DNA of 64,000 nucleotides from Alkalihalobacillus sp047302405 (GTDB lineage: Bacteria > Bacillota > Bacilli > Bacillales > Bacillaceae_D). The translations under genes were made by a program, and so were the position numbers. The notes beneath the pieces are model-generated. The model was not told the origin of the DNA. It made no database searches and worked only from the letters and a program-made list of their open reading frames with translations. Numbering within the stretch: the first letter of the stretch is position 1; every line of letters begins with the position of its first letter. Of the stretch, positions 44,231 through 52,560 are shown one piece after another. Location of the stretch: NCBI RefSeq assembly GCF_047302405.1, contig NZ_CP154853.1, positions 4,216,001 to 4,280,000 on the forward strand, read 5' to 3'.

Positions 44231-45160
44231 ATGAAGCAAATCGATATAAAAAATACAGACTTACAAGTTTCTAATATTGTGTTGGGAAATATGAGAATTG
44301 CCAACCTCTCATTAAAAGAGGCAGAAACGCTTATTCGAACCGCGATGGAGGAAGGAATTAATCTATTTGACCATGCTGATATTTATGGAGGCGGAAAATG
44401 TGAGGAGCACTTTGCGAACGCGATATCTATGAATTCGTCTATAAGAGAAGAAATGGTCATTCAAAGCAAGTGTGGTATCCGCAAGGGAGCAACGGGCTAT
44501 TATGATTTTTCAAAAGAATATATTCTCACATCTGTTGATGGAATTTTAAGAAGATTACAAACGGATTATCTAGATCTTTTATTGCTACATAGACCTGACC
44601 CATTAATGGAACCAAACGAAGTGGCCGAGGCGTTTGACCAACTTCATAAGTCTGGAAAGGTCCGTTATTTTGGTGTATCGAATCATAATCCGATGCAAAT
44701 CGAACTTTTGCAAAAAAGTCTTAACCAAAAGCTTGTTGTTAATCAAGTCCAGTTTAGCCTTGCACATACACCACTTATTGATTCAGGAATGTCTTTAAAT
44801 ATGAATACGAATAATGCCATTGACCGTGCGAGTAGCACATTAGAATATTGTCGATTAAACGACATTACGTTGCAAGCGTGGTCGCCCTTCCAATCCGGCT
44901 TTTTTGATGGCCCATTTGTTGGAGACACGAAAAAGTACCCTGAATTAAATCAAGTGTTAGAAAAGCTTGCGACAAAATATCATGTATCTCCGACAACGAT
45001 TGCGGTCGCTTGGATTACACGCCACCCAGCCAATATTCAAGTCGTGTTAGGGACAACAAATATAGGACGTTTAAAAGAATCTGCAGCAGGGGCAGATATT
45101 GAATTAACGAGAGAAGAATGGTACGAGCTATATTCAGCAGCAGGTAACATGATTCCATAA
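44231..45160 (+). CDS. aldo/keto reductase
   Basis: About 309 residues with the (beta/alpha)8 AKR fold: catalytic Asp and Tyr in NLFDHADIYGGGKCEE, Lys in IQSKCGIRKG, His in LLLLHRPDPL, and the NADPH-binding end GTTNIGRLKES. It resembles the YdhF/oxidoreductase group. It reduces an aldehyde or ketone with NADPH; no specific substrate can be named. ATG 44231 has AAGGAGG 8 nt upstream. It stands alone between a divergent glycosyltransferase gene and a terminator. Confidence 0.88.
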   Translation: MKQIDIKNTDLQVSNIVLGNMRIANLSLKEAETLIRTAMEEGINLFDHADIYGGGKCEEHFANAISMNSSIREEMVIQSKCGIRKGATGYYDFSKEYILTSVDGILRRLQTDYLDLLLLHRPDPLMEPNEVAEAFDQLHKSGKVRYFGVSNHNPMQIELLQKSLNQKLVVNQVQFSLAHTPLIDSGMSLNMNTNNAIDRASSTLEYCRLNDITLQAWSPFQSGFFDGPFVGDTKKYPELNQVLEKLATKYHVSPTTIAVAWITRHPANIQVVLGTTNIGRLKESAAGADIELTREEWYELYSAAGNMIP

Positions 45161-45168
45161 GAAAGAGT

Positions 45169-45210
45169 AAAAACGTGGGACCTTGCTTTTTGCACGGTTC
45201 AACGTTTTTT
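45169..45210 (+). terminator. terminator of the aldo/keto reductase gene
   Basis: AAAAACGTGGGACC pairs with GGTTCAACGTTTTT (G-U pairs and one mismatch), followed by T residues. Confidence 0.8.
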
Positions 45211-45289
45211 GTTGTTTTCTAATTCCTACTTTGCGGACTATCACTTTTTTTGAACGGTAGATATACTAAAGGAAGCTGGGAGGTGCTGG

Positions 45290-46903
45290 ATGAATCAACA
45301 TTGGTCATTAGAACGAAAATTCATGATCCTTATTTGTATATTAATCGCAATTATTATGTTTATGGTGACAGCTGTTTATATATATATTGAGCGAGAGCAG
45401 GCTCGTGAATTAATTGGTCATCAAGCGTTAACGACTGCGATTGTTGTCTCTGAAATTCCTGAAGTGAAACAAGTGCTTACGACCGATCGTGATGCTGAAG
45501 AAATCCAGCCTTTAATAGAAAGTATAAGAGTTCAATCAGGTGCGGAATTTATCGTAATCGGTGATGTTGAAGGAATTCGTTATACCCATCCAGAGCCTGA
45601 TAAAGTAGGACAAGAGATGATAGGTGGAGATAATGAAGGGGCTCTTATATACGGGGATAGTTACATCTCTTTAGCAGATGGTTCGCTTGGTGCCTCGGTT
45701 CGAGGGAAAACCCCTATTTATGATGAACACGGTCAGATTATTGGTGTTGTTTCGGTCGGTTTTATGATTTCATATGTTGATTCGATCTTTCGACAAGGAT
45801 TAATGGGCTTTGTGCTTTGGTTAGTATTGATCTTTATGGTCGGTTTAGTCGGAAGCATTATATTAGCAAAAAGTATTCGTCGTGATACTTTTGGATTAGA
45901 GCCTTATCAAATTGCCCGTATTTATAAAGAAAAAGGAGCTATTATAGAGTCGATTAAAGAAGGGTTAATCGCAACCGATCAAAAGGGTCGTATCACCGTT
46001 CTTAATCAATCCGCTAAAGAAATCTTAGGAATAAGTTCAGATGCAGTGGGACGACCCATTCAAGAAGTGATGTCCCAATCTGAAATAGCCTATGTGCTAG
46101 CAAGCGAAAAGGCGACAGGTCAATATGAAACGTTTTATAAAGAGAAGCAATTGCTAGTTCGGTATCAAACAATCGATGATGATGGCATTTATGCTGGGAA
46201 AGTAGCTAGTTTTCAAGATAGGCTAGGCATTCAAGAAATTATAAATACATTGTCAGAAGTACAGCAGTATTCTCAAGATTTGCGTGCTCAAACACATGAA
46301 TATACGAATAAATTGTATGCGATTTCAGGGTGGTTACAACTTGGGCATACAAAAAAAGCGATGACATTTATTCATCAAGAAATAGGGCAGCAAAAAGAAT
46401 ATGAGCAAGTTTTATTTGAACAAATACAAGATCCGACGATTCAAGCCATCTTAATCGGGAAACTCTCGAAGGCTTCTGAGAAGAAAATAACCTTTTTACT
46501 CAATGAAGAAAGTATGTTGAACGATGTGTGGCCAGTAGAAACAACAGCCCCTTTAGTTACGATCATTGGTAATGTATTAGATAATGCTTTTGATGCAGTG
46601 AGCGAAGTGGTTGAACCTAAGGTCGAAATTTTCTTAACGGATATTGGTCACGATTTAATTATCGAAGTTGCAGATAATGGCTCTGGAATTGCTTTAGCAA
46701 ATATCGACAAGGTGTTAGAGCAAGGTTTTACAACAAAAGAAGGTGGGCATCGTGGGTTTGGACTTGCCCTAGTACAGGCGGCATTAAAGGAATTAAAGGG
46801 TTCAATAGAAATAACGAAGAACGAGCCAAATGGGACGATTGTTAATGTATATATTCCAAAGGTGAGAGGGGATCACAATGAATGTCTTGATTTCAGAGGA
46901 TGA
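45290..46903 (+). CDS. citS: CitA/DctS-type sensor histidine kinase
   Basis: 537 residues: membrane helix, extracellular Cache-type domain for di- or tricarboxylates (IYIEREQARELIGHQALTTAI, GIRYTHPEPDKVGQEM, GVVSVGFM), second helix, cytoplasmic PAS domain (GLIATDQKGRITVLNQSAKEILG), a Spo0B-like dimerisation segment with phospho-acceptor H336 (AQTHEYTNKLYAISG) and an HATPase (NVLDNAFDA, DNGSGIA, GHRGFGLALVQ). It probably senses citrate or another organic acid, since a response regulator overlaps its end and a tricarboxylate transporter follows. The exact ligand is unknown. Confidence 0.9.
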   Translation: MNQHWSLERKFMILICILIAIIMFMVTAVYIYIEREQARELIGHQALTTAIVVSEIPEVKQVLTTDRDAEEIQPLIESIRVQSGAEFIVIGDVEGIRYTHPEPDKVGQEMIGGDNEGALIYGDSYISLADGSLGASVRGKTPIYDEHGQIIGVVSVGFMISYVDSIFRQGLMGFVLWLVLIFMVGLVGSIILAKSIRRDTFGLEPYQIARIYKEKGAIIESIKEGLIATDQKGRITVLNQSAKEILGISSDAVGRPIQEVMSQSEIAYVLASEKATGQYETFYKEKQLLVRYQTIDDDGIYAGKVASFQDRLGIQEIINTLSEVQQYSQDLRAQTHEYTNKLYAISGWLQLGHTKKAMTFIHQEIGQQKEYEQVLFEQIQDPTIQAILIGKLSKASEKKITFLLNEESMLNDVWPVETTAPLVTIIGNVLDNAFDAVSEVVEPKVEIFLTDIGHDLIIEVADNGSGIALANIDKVLEQGFTTKEGGHRGFGLALVQAALKELKGSIEITKNEPNGTIVNVYIPKVRGDHNECLDFRG

Positions 46904-47555
46904 TTATCGAGTAGCCGATATTCATCGACAATATTTACAAAGTATCCAAGGTGTCAATGTCATCGCCGTTGCTAAAACAGCACAGGAAACGTTAGAGTTA
47001 GTTCAACTCAAACAGCCAGACTTAGTCTTATTAGATGTCTATTTACCGGATGAGCTCGGAATAAATATAATGGATGATTTAAGAGGAGCATGTTTAGGTT
47101 TACAAATTGTGCTGATTACAGCTGCTACTGATAAAGAGGTTTTACAAAAAGCTTACCAATATGGAGTAGTCGATTATTTAGTGAAGCCCATTGCCTTAGA
47201 ACGACTAGCTGATGCGGTTGCTAAGGCAAAGAAAAATCAACAGCTTCTTCATACAAGCAATGATGTTACTCAGCAATTATTGGATGAGATCTTTCAACCA
47301 ATGGCCAAAAAAGCGAAGGATGTGGACCTCCCTAAAGGTATCGATCAATTGACACTTGAGAAGGTGAAGGATTTATTGAGACAACAAACGGAAGGTATAA
47401 CAGCAGAGGCATTAGGGCACCTTTTTGGAGCGTCTAGAACAACTTCCAGGCGATATTTAGAGTACTTAATTTCAATCCATGAAGCACGTGCGGAACTGGT
47501 CTACGGAATTGTCGGACGCCCGGAGAGGAAGTATCAAGCGGTAAAGAAAAAATAA
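46878..47555 (+). CDS. citT: CitB-type response regulator
   Basis: 225 residues: receiver domain with phospho-acceptor D53 (LLDVYLPDELG) and K in LVKPI, then a C-terminal helix-turn-helix of the CitT/DctR type (ITAEALGHLFGASRTTSRRYLEYLIS). The ATG lies inside the kinase gene (26-nt overlap) with a GAGGGG ribosome site, so both are translated together. It should activate tctCBA downstream, perhaps at the TGAACAA direct repeats before that operon. Confidence 0.9.
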   Translation: MNVLISEDDYRVADIHRQYLQSIQGVNVIAVAKTAQETLELVQLKQPDLVLLDVYLPDELGINIMDDLRGACLGLQIVLITAATDKEVLQKAYQYGVVDYLVKPIALERLADAVAKAKKNQQLLHTSNDVTQQLLDEIFQPMAKKAKDVDLPKGIDQLTLEKVKDLLRQQTEGITAEALGHLFGASRTTSRRYLEYLISIHEARAELVYGIVGRPERKYQAVKKK

Positions 47556-47583
47556 AGAGGTGTTTTGTATACAGGTGTGCAGG

Positions 47584-47623
47584 AGCTTTTAAGGGACATA
47601 GATTCCTTTGAAGGCTTTTTTTT
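47584..47623 (+). terminator. terminator of the two-component genes
   Basis: A 13-bp stem with three G-U pairs (AGCTTTTAAGGGA with TCCTTTGAAGGCT) followed by at least seven T residues. Confidence 0.85.
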
Positions 47624-47624
47624 G

Positions 47625-47667
47625 TGAACAAAATGAACAAAACATTCAGAATAGTCTTAATGAACAA
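47625..47667. promoter_or_regulatory. direct repeats, possible CitB-type regulator sites
   Basis: TGAACAA occurs at 47625, 47634 and 47661, spaced by multiples of 9 bp on the same strand, upstream of the tctC promoter region. The regular spacing suggests binding sites for the response regulator encoded next door. Confidence 0.4.
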
Positions 47668-47672
47668 TAATT

Positions 47673-47686
47673 TGAAAACGGTTACA
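47673..47686. promoter_or_regulatory. cre site before tctCBA, full consensus match
   Basis: TGAAAACGGTTACA agrees with TGWAANCGNTNWCA at every position. A possible promoter, GTTACA (47681-47686) and TAGAAT (47704-47709), overlaps it, so CcpA would compete with RNA polymerase. Confidence 0.8.
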
Positions 47687-47739
47687 AATTCAATCACTAA
47701 AAGTAGAATTAGTGAAAATACAGAAGGAGGGGACTTTCA

Positions 47740-48747
47740 TTGCAAACGAGATTAATAACCATGATGCTCTTCGGGCTCATTATATTAGTAGGCTGTACGA
47801 TGCCTGTTCAAAGTGGAACGATAAATGAAGAGGGAGAATGGGAACCAGATCGTTCGATTGAAATCATAGCCCCAGCCGCCGCGGGTGGGGGATGGGATAC
47901 GACCGCTCGAATGTTAGCGCGGACGATCGATGAGGAAAACCTAAGTACACGTGGTTTTGGTGTTGTCAATAAACCAGGGGGAGGCGGTGCAGTAGGGTGG
48001 GCTTATGTTCATAAGCGAAATGATCCACATAATTTATTCATTAGCTCGCCACCGTTACATTTTGTCTACCTTAATGGACAGTCACCATACGGGTACGAAG
48101 ATTTTACCCCGATTGCCAATCTGATTGCCGACTATGGTGCCTTTGCCGTTCGTGAAGATGCTCGCTGGGATACTCTTGACGAATTATTTGCAGAGATGAG
48201 AGAGAATCCTGAAGATGTAACCGTTGTCGGAGTTTCTTCTCCGGGCAGTATGGATCATATGCAGTTTATTATGTTTGCTGAAGCGGCCGGCGTCGATATT
48301 ACAAAGATTCGTTATATATCTGACCAAGATGGCGGGGCGATGACAGCTGTGTTAAATGGTAGTGTCGATGTCGTTTCAACAGGGGTATCAGATGCAGCAG
48401 ACCAAGCTCGGGCAGGGAAAATGAAAATTCTCGGAATAACAGCGCCGGAGCGATTACAAGGGGATGAATTTTTAGAAACATTACCAACAGGAAAAGAGCA
48501 AGGGATAGAAGCTGAATTTGTCGTTTGGCGTGGCATTTTTGGACCACCAGATATGACGGAAGAACAATTAGCTTATTATGAGAAAATTTTTAAGGAAACA
48601 TCTGATTCTGAAGCCTTTGAGAAAATTAGAAACATGTATGGATGGGATGAGCAATACATGAATAGTACGGATTTTAAAACGTTTTTGGATGAACAATCAA
48701 ATGATTTAGAAGTCCTGTTAAAAGAGTTAGGATTTTTAAATGATTAA
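47740..48747 (+). CDS. tctC: TctC tricarboxylate-binding lipoprotein
   Basis: 335 residues of the Bug/TctC family: lipobox LVGC (C19), then IEIIAPAAAGGGWDTTARML, VNKPGGGGAVGWAYV and GSMDHMQF, all typical carboxylate-binding segments. The start is TTG, 7 nt after AAGGAGGGG. It binds citrate or a related tri- or dicarboxylate outside the cell for the TctBA membrane pair. Regulation by CcpA and the adjacent two-component system is indicated upstream. Confidence 0.92.
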   Translation: MQTRLITMMLFGLIILVGCTMPVQSGTINEEGEWEPDRSIEIIAPAAAGGGWDTTARMLARTIDEENLSTRGFGVVNKPGGGGAVGWAYVHKRNDPHNLFISSPPLHFVYLNGQSPYGYEDFTPIANLIADYGAFAVREDARWDTLDELFAEMRENPEDVTVVGVSSPGSMDHMQFIMFAEAAGVDITKIRYISDQDGGAMTAVLNGSVDVVSTGVSDAADQARAGKMKILGITAPERLQGDEFLETLPTGKEQGIEAEFVVWRGIFGPPDMTEEQLAYYEKIFKETSDSEAFEKIRNMYGWDEQYMNSTDFKTFLDEQSNDLEVLLKELGFLND

Positions 48748-48757
48748 GGGGGGCATT

Positions 48758-49216
48758 ATGAGATTAACTATGAATAAAACGATTTCTATCGTATTAATTG
48801 TTGTAGCGATTGCTTATTTAATCATGGCGTTTCGTTTGCCTGAGTATGCGTTTGTACCTGTAGATGCCGATTTGATTCCAAAGATGTTGGGGTTTTGTTT
48901 ATTACTCCTTTCTATCTTGTTCTTCTTTAGTAAAGATGTTGATACGGAGGAACAAAAGAAAAAACGAGTGATTCCGAAAAAAGAGGCTCTTATGTTACTT
49001 GGCGTCATGACCCTTATTCTTATTTATATCACGGTTCTGGAGGTCGTAGGGTTTGTCATTATGACGGCAGTCTTTATTATCGTTTGCTCTAGATTTCTTG
49101 GTTATAAAAAATGGGTTGTAAATATTGTAACGGCCTGTATTTTTTCAATTAGTGCATATAGTTTATTTAATTACGGTTTAGCCATCCGTTTACCTGCAGG
49201 GATTCTCCCATTTTAA
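48758..49216 (+). CDS. tctB: TctB small membrane subunit of tripartite tricarboxylate transporter
   Basis: About 152 residues with four membrane helices and the TctB signature segment near the C-terminus (FLGYKKWVVNIVTACIFSISAYSLFNYGLAIRLP, abbreviated motif FNYGL-LP). ATG 48758 follows AAGGGGGG and lies 10 nt after tctC; the longer frame overlaps tctC. It partners TctA in sodium-driven carboxylate uptake. Confidence 0.88.
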   Translation: MRLTMNKTISIVLIVVAIAYLIMAFRLPEYAFVPVDADLIPKMLGFCLLLLSILFFFSKDVDTEEQKKKRVIPKKEALMLLGVMTLILIYITVLEVVGFVIMTAVFIIVCSRFLGYKKWVVNIVTACIFSISAYSLFNYGLAIRLPAGILPF

Positions 49217-49244
49217 GAAATGATGGAAAGGAGTGAGACAATCA

Positions 49245-50735
49245 ATGTTTGATGGAATCGTACAAGGTTTCCAGGTAGCTTTTAGCTGGGAAGCCATATT
49301 ATTTGTTTTTATAGGTGTATTAGTAGGAACGCTAATTGGGATGATTCCTGGCCTTGGACCGATTAGCGCGATTGCGATTATGATTCCAGTCACATATGGA
49401 ATGGATCCAACGATTGCTCTAGTGATGATGGCTGGTGTTTATTATGGATCGATGTACGGGGGTTCAACGACATCCATTTTATTAAATGCACCAGGTGTAG
49501 CAGGAACGGTTGCCGCAGCATTCGACGGATATCCGATGGCCCAGCAAGGGAAAGCTGGAAAGGCGTTGGCGATATCGGCCATTGCTTCCTTCGTTGGAGG
49601 GACGGTCAGTGTTCTTTTATTAATGATGTTTGCCCCAATGCTTGCTAGTGTGGCTATTGTATTTGGCCCACCTGAATATTTTGCTTTAATGTTACTCGGC
49701 TTAACAGCGATCGCGAGTTTATCAGAAGGGTCGACCATTAAAGCTCTGATCTCAGCTGTATTTGGATTTATGATTGTGACAATCGGTATCGATTCACAAA
49801 CGGGAACGAGTCGATTTACATTTGGAAGTGTGAACTTACTTGATGGAATTGACTTTTTAATTATTGCCCTCGGTGTCTTTGCGATAGCAGAAGTTTGTTT
49901 CTTAATTTTAAATCGAAAAGAAAAATTGTCAGGTTTAAATAATATTGGGAGTTTGAAGTTAACAAAGGAAGATTTTAAAGAGATGAAAGGTCCCATGACA
50001 AGACAATCATTCTTAGGATTTATCCTTGGCGTTTTGCCAGGTGCAGGAGCAACGATCTCGTCATTTGTCGCTTATATTACCGAAAAGAAAATGGCCAAAA
50101 AGCCTGAAGAATTCGGGAAAGGATCAATTAAAGGTTTAGCCGGACCTGAAACGGCGAACAATGCAGCAACAAGTGGAGCTTTTGTACCCTTGTTAAGTCT
50201 AGGGATTCCTGGGTCAGGAACAACGGCTGTCATGCTAGGAGCCTTTCTCGTTCTTGGTGTTCAGCCAGGTCCGTTATTAATGACAGAGAACCCCACGGTA
50301 TTCTGGGGCGTTATAGCGAGTATGTATATAGGGAATGTCTTTTTATTAATTTTAAATTTACCATTAATACCTTATTTTGTAAAAATTTTAAAAGTACCAC
50401 GTCCGTTATTAATTTCATTAGTGATTATTTCGAGTTTAGTTGGGGTTTATGCCGTCAGCTTTAGTACCTTTGATCTTTATTTACTCGTTATTTTTGGAAT
50501 ATTAGGTTATTTAATGCGAATATTTGCATTTCCGGCTGCTCCATTTATTCTCGCCTTTATTTTAGGAGGAATGATGGAACAAGCACTACGTCAATCATTA
50601 ACGATCTCAGGTGGGTCTTGGAATATTTTTACAAGCAGTCCACTTGCTATGACGTTATTTGTCCTGACCGCATTATCCATTGTTATACCAACATGGAGAG
50701 AGCGTGTTAGAAGAAAAAAAGAAGCTGTAAGTTAA
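49245..50735 (+). CDS. tctA: TctA large membrane subunit of tripartite tricarboxylate transporter
   Basis: About 496 residues, around twelve membrane helices, with the conserved TctA segments GMIPGLGPISAIAIMIPVTYG, GGSTTSILLNAPG and LGVLPGAGATISSF. An in-frame GTG at 49233 touches the AAAGGAG; ATG 49245 is used. It is the transport channel and ends the operon before a strong terminator. With TctC and TctB it gives high-affinity uptake of citrate-like acids. Confidence 0.93.
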   Translation: MFDGIVQGFQVAFSWEAILFVFIGVLVGTLIGMIPGLGPISAIAIMIPVTYGMDPTIALVMMAGVYYGSMYGGSTTSILLNAPGVAGTVAAAFDGYPMAQQGKAGKALAISAIASFVGGTVSVLLLMMFAPMLASVAIVFGPPEYFALMLLGLTAIASLSEGSTIKALISAVFGFMIVTIGIDSQTGTSRFTFGSVNLLDGIDFLIIALGVFAIAEVCFLILNRKEKLSGLNNIGSLKLTKEDFKEMKGPMTRQSFLGFILGVLPGAGATISSFVAYITEKKMAKKPEEFGKGSIKGLAGPETANNAATSGAFVPLLSLGIPGSGTTAVMLGAFLVLGVQPGPLLMTENPTVFWGVIASMYIGNVFLLILNLPLIPYFVKILKVPRPLLISLVIISSLVGVYAVSFSTFDLYLLVIFGILGYLMRIFAFPAAPFILAFILGGMMEQALRQSLTISGGSWNIFTSSPLAMTLFVLTALSIVIPTWRERVRRKKEAVS

Positions 50736-50768
50736 GTCGTTTTGGAAAAGTTCGTTTTATACATTATA

Positions 50769-50809
50769 GGGGTATCCAAATGCAGTGGAGCTTTTGGATA
50801 TCTCTTTTT
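50769..50809 (+). terminator. terminator of tctCBA
   Basis: GGGGTATCCAAA pairs with TTTGGATATCTC (two G-U pairs), followed by five T residues. Confidence 0.88.
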
Positions 50810-50849
50810 GTTGGATAGGAAATGATTAAGCGTTTTTAGTTTGGGAGAA

Positions 50850-51053
50850 GCCGAGCTAGCCGAAGTACGGCGTAAAAGGAATCAAGAAGGTGGAAAAGGA
50901 GCCGAGCTAGCTGAAGTACGGCGTAAAAGGAATCAAGAAGGTGAAAAAGAAGCCGAGCTAGCGAAAGTACGGCGTAAAAGGAATCAAGAAGGTGGAAAAG
51001 GAGCCGAGCTAGCTGAAGTACGGCGTATAAGGAAGTAAGAAGGTGAAAAAGAA
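50850..51053. repeat. 51-bp minisatellite, four tandem copies
   Basis: Copies start at 50850, 50901, 50952 and 51003, each exactly 51 bp and beginning GCCGAGCTAGC. Copies 1 and 3 end GGTGGAAAAGGA, copies 2 and 4 end GGTGAAAAAGAA, so the array is a duplicated 102-bp pair. The unit is a multiple of three and keeps a frame open (AELAEVRRKRNQEGGKG), but there is no ribosome site. Confidence 0.92.
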
Positions 51054-51230
51054 GCCTATCTCATGCTATTCTTTAAATTCTCTTACCCAATAAAATAATA
51101 ATCCTTTAGAAAATTTTATTATGCAAAAGTCTTTTTTGACTCGTATAATTTTTAGTTCGTAAACAGACAATAGGACTGGTTCACTGATTTGAGAGGATCG
51201 TATATATTAAAATTTTTAACGAGGTGTAAA
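51054..51230. other. non-coding stretch with a possible promoter
   Basis: The part between the minisatellite and the small ORF at 51231 holds TATAAT at 51144-51149, with no clear -35 box 17 bp upstream. No gene was seen in it. Confidence 0.35.
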
Positions 51231-51401
51231 ATGGGTAAACACAATAAAAAGCATAACAATCAATTTAAGGAAAATGAAAATAGTGGAGAGCATAGAAATG
51301 GTCGATTAAGCCAGTTTAAAAACCATAACGCTGTCGGTGGAGAACCAAATGAATACTTGAGTAGTCAAACGGTTGAAAATGGACAAGATGATAGGGAATA
51401 A
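51231..51401 (+). CDS. small hydrophilic protein of unknown function
   Basis: 56 residues, strongly hydrophilic (MGKHNKKHNNQFKENEN at the start, acidic QDDRE at the end), no Cys, no membrane segment. GAGGTG lies 6 nt before the ATG and a TATAAT box about 80 bp upstream, so it is probably real. It recalls small spore or stress proteins of Bacillaceae in size and composition, but I do not recognise a family. The frame extends upstream to 51189 without a ribosome site. Confidence 0.5.
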   Translation: MGKHNKKHNNQFKENENSGEHRNGRLSQFKNHNAVGGEPNEYLSSQTVENGQDDRE

Positions 51402-51466
51402 CTCATAAAAAGTCAACACAACCATTATGAGAATCACCAATAACCACCATAGGAATATCAGAGGTC

Positions 51467-51733
51467 GCTGAAAAAGTTTTATTCTCACCTTTAACTAGGA
51501 AGAATCTCAAACCTTTAGGCTATTCATAAGATGGTCCATTATGGCTTTAGCTAGTTTTTTTGACCAAAACGGAGCGAGCGGAATGCCCGGAGACTCCTGC
51601 GGGATAAGTGTAATACGGGAGACCCCGCAGCGATGAGGCTCCCGATTCACCCGCGGAACGTGTAGGGCATGCAGCTCGCGGAGTAAGCTAACTAATGTAA
51701 CCATACTTTAACGAGTAGACCGTTTTTCCGTAA
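51467..51733. repeat. dispersed structured intergenic repeat, copy B (fullest copy)
   Basis: Same family as 24141-24352. Arms GCGAGC (51574-51579) with GCTCGC (51674-51679) and ATGCCC (51583-51588) with GGGCAT (51665-51670) pair. The GC-rich centre (GGAGACTCCTGCGGGA, GAGACCCCGCAG, GAGGCTCCCG) also resembles the repeats at 33131-33263 and 33585-33717. Both ends carry imperfect inverted GAAAAA...TTTAA segments. Confidence 0.85.
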
Positions 51734-51747
51734 CCTCGGAATATCAG

Positions 51748-51790
51748 GAGATGTCGCAAAAGCTAACTAAAGCTTTGAGACGTCTTTTTT
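51748..51790 (+). terminator. terminator-like hairpin
   Basis: AGATGTC pairs with GACGTCT (one G-U) with further pairing of GCAAAGC-like segments inside, followed by six T residues. No gene ends immediately before it. Confidence 0.55.
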
Positions 51791-52068
51791 GTTTCTTATA
51801 CTGACGAACTTTATTGATGGAGCGAGTTTTTATAAGGGATGTTAAATTGCATTTGGCTATGTATGTCATCCTGAGTACTGATTGATACGGTGTGAAATGA
51901 AGTCACAGAGTAATTATAGCTGACCAATTTCCAGTGGTTTTTTAATATACATAGTGAGGGTATAGTTTTAAAGATGCACAAAGACTGTATTTCAACTAAA
52001 GAGCGAGTGATGATAGTTGTAAGGCCATATTTAAGTGATAGACAAATTTAATTATTTTCTTAAAGTAC

Positions 52069-52098
52069 TTGAAATACATTAGGGGGGTATAGTATATT
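52069..52098 (+). promoter_or_regulatory. promoter of the copper operon
   Basis: TTGAAA (52069-52074), 18 bp, TATATT (52093-52098). The CsoR-like operator occupies the spacer. Confidence 0.6.
52073..52090. promoter_or_regulatory. CsoR-type copper operator
   Basis: AATACATTAGGGGGGTAT closely resembles the copZA operator of Bacillus subtilis as I remember it (AATACCCTACGGGGGTAT), with three differences. Its position between -35 and -10 fits a repressor released by Cu(I). No csoR gene lies in this window. Confidence 0.7.
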
Positions 52099-52177
52099 GG
52101 TGATAGAGAGAAACAGCCATTATTGAAATGCCAGTTCCAATTCATTCTTTAATAAGTTTAGTTAAGGAGTTATCAAA

Positions 52178-52504
52178 ATGAACTTAAGTACAGTTTCCAC
52201 TCATTTTCTTTTGTGTAATGGGAATTCGTGTACGAAAAAGGGAGCGGAATCCGTGACAGAGTCAATTCGCTCAACAATTAAATCATGTCAGCTTCACACA
52301 CAAATTCATACGACCAAGACACTTTGTAATGGGCAATGTAAAAAGGGGCCCATTGTAATCGAATACCCAAAAGGTGTATGGTATCAGCAAATGACACCTG
52401 AGCTTGCTGTGGATTTAATTCAAGCCAAAAGGGATCAGAAGCCTTTTATAAAGAACCGTTTATATACGTATGTGAATGATTATTTTAGGGAAATAGAGAA
52501 TTAA
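52178..52504 (+). CDS. thioredoxin-fold [2Fe-2S] ferredoxin-like protein
   Basis: 108 residues with the four-cysteine pattern of thioredoxin-like [2Fe-2S] ferredoxins: C13, C18, C50 and C54 (LLCNGNSC and TLCNGQCKKGP), plus C37. GGAG precedes the ATG. It is the first gene behind a CsoR-type operator and is followed by copA, the slot where a CopZ chaperone gene is often found. It may carry electrons or bind copper in the cytoplasm; either role is inferred from context. Confidence 0.75.
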   Translation: MNLSTVSTHFLLCNGNSCTKKGAESVTESIRSTIKSCQLHTQIHTTKTLCNGQCKKGPIVIEYPKGVWYQQMTPELAVDLIQAKRDQKPFIKNRLYTYVNDYFREIEN

Positions 52505-52560
52505 GTTCAGCTATGTCTGTTAGAGACAATGCTTTTTATATTGTTAGAGGAGGACCTCAG

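Larger units (their letters stand above)
51402..52177. other. 776-bp intergenic region with repeat and copper promoter
   Basis: Holds the structured repeat at 51467-51733, a terminator-like hairpin at 51748-51790, about 280 bp with nothing recognisable, and the promoter and CsoR-type operator of the copper operon near its right end. Confidence 0.6.

Noticed and set aside
50841..51038. 65-codon open frame across the 51-bp minisatellite
   Set aside because: Its openness follows from a repeat unit divisible by three; it starts with TTG without a ribosome site and has a purely repetitive product.
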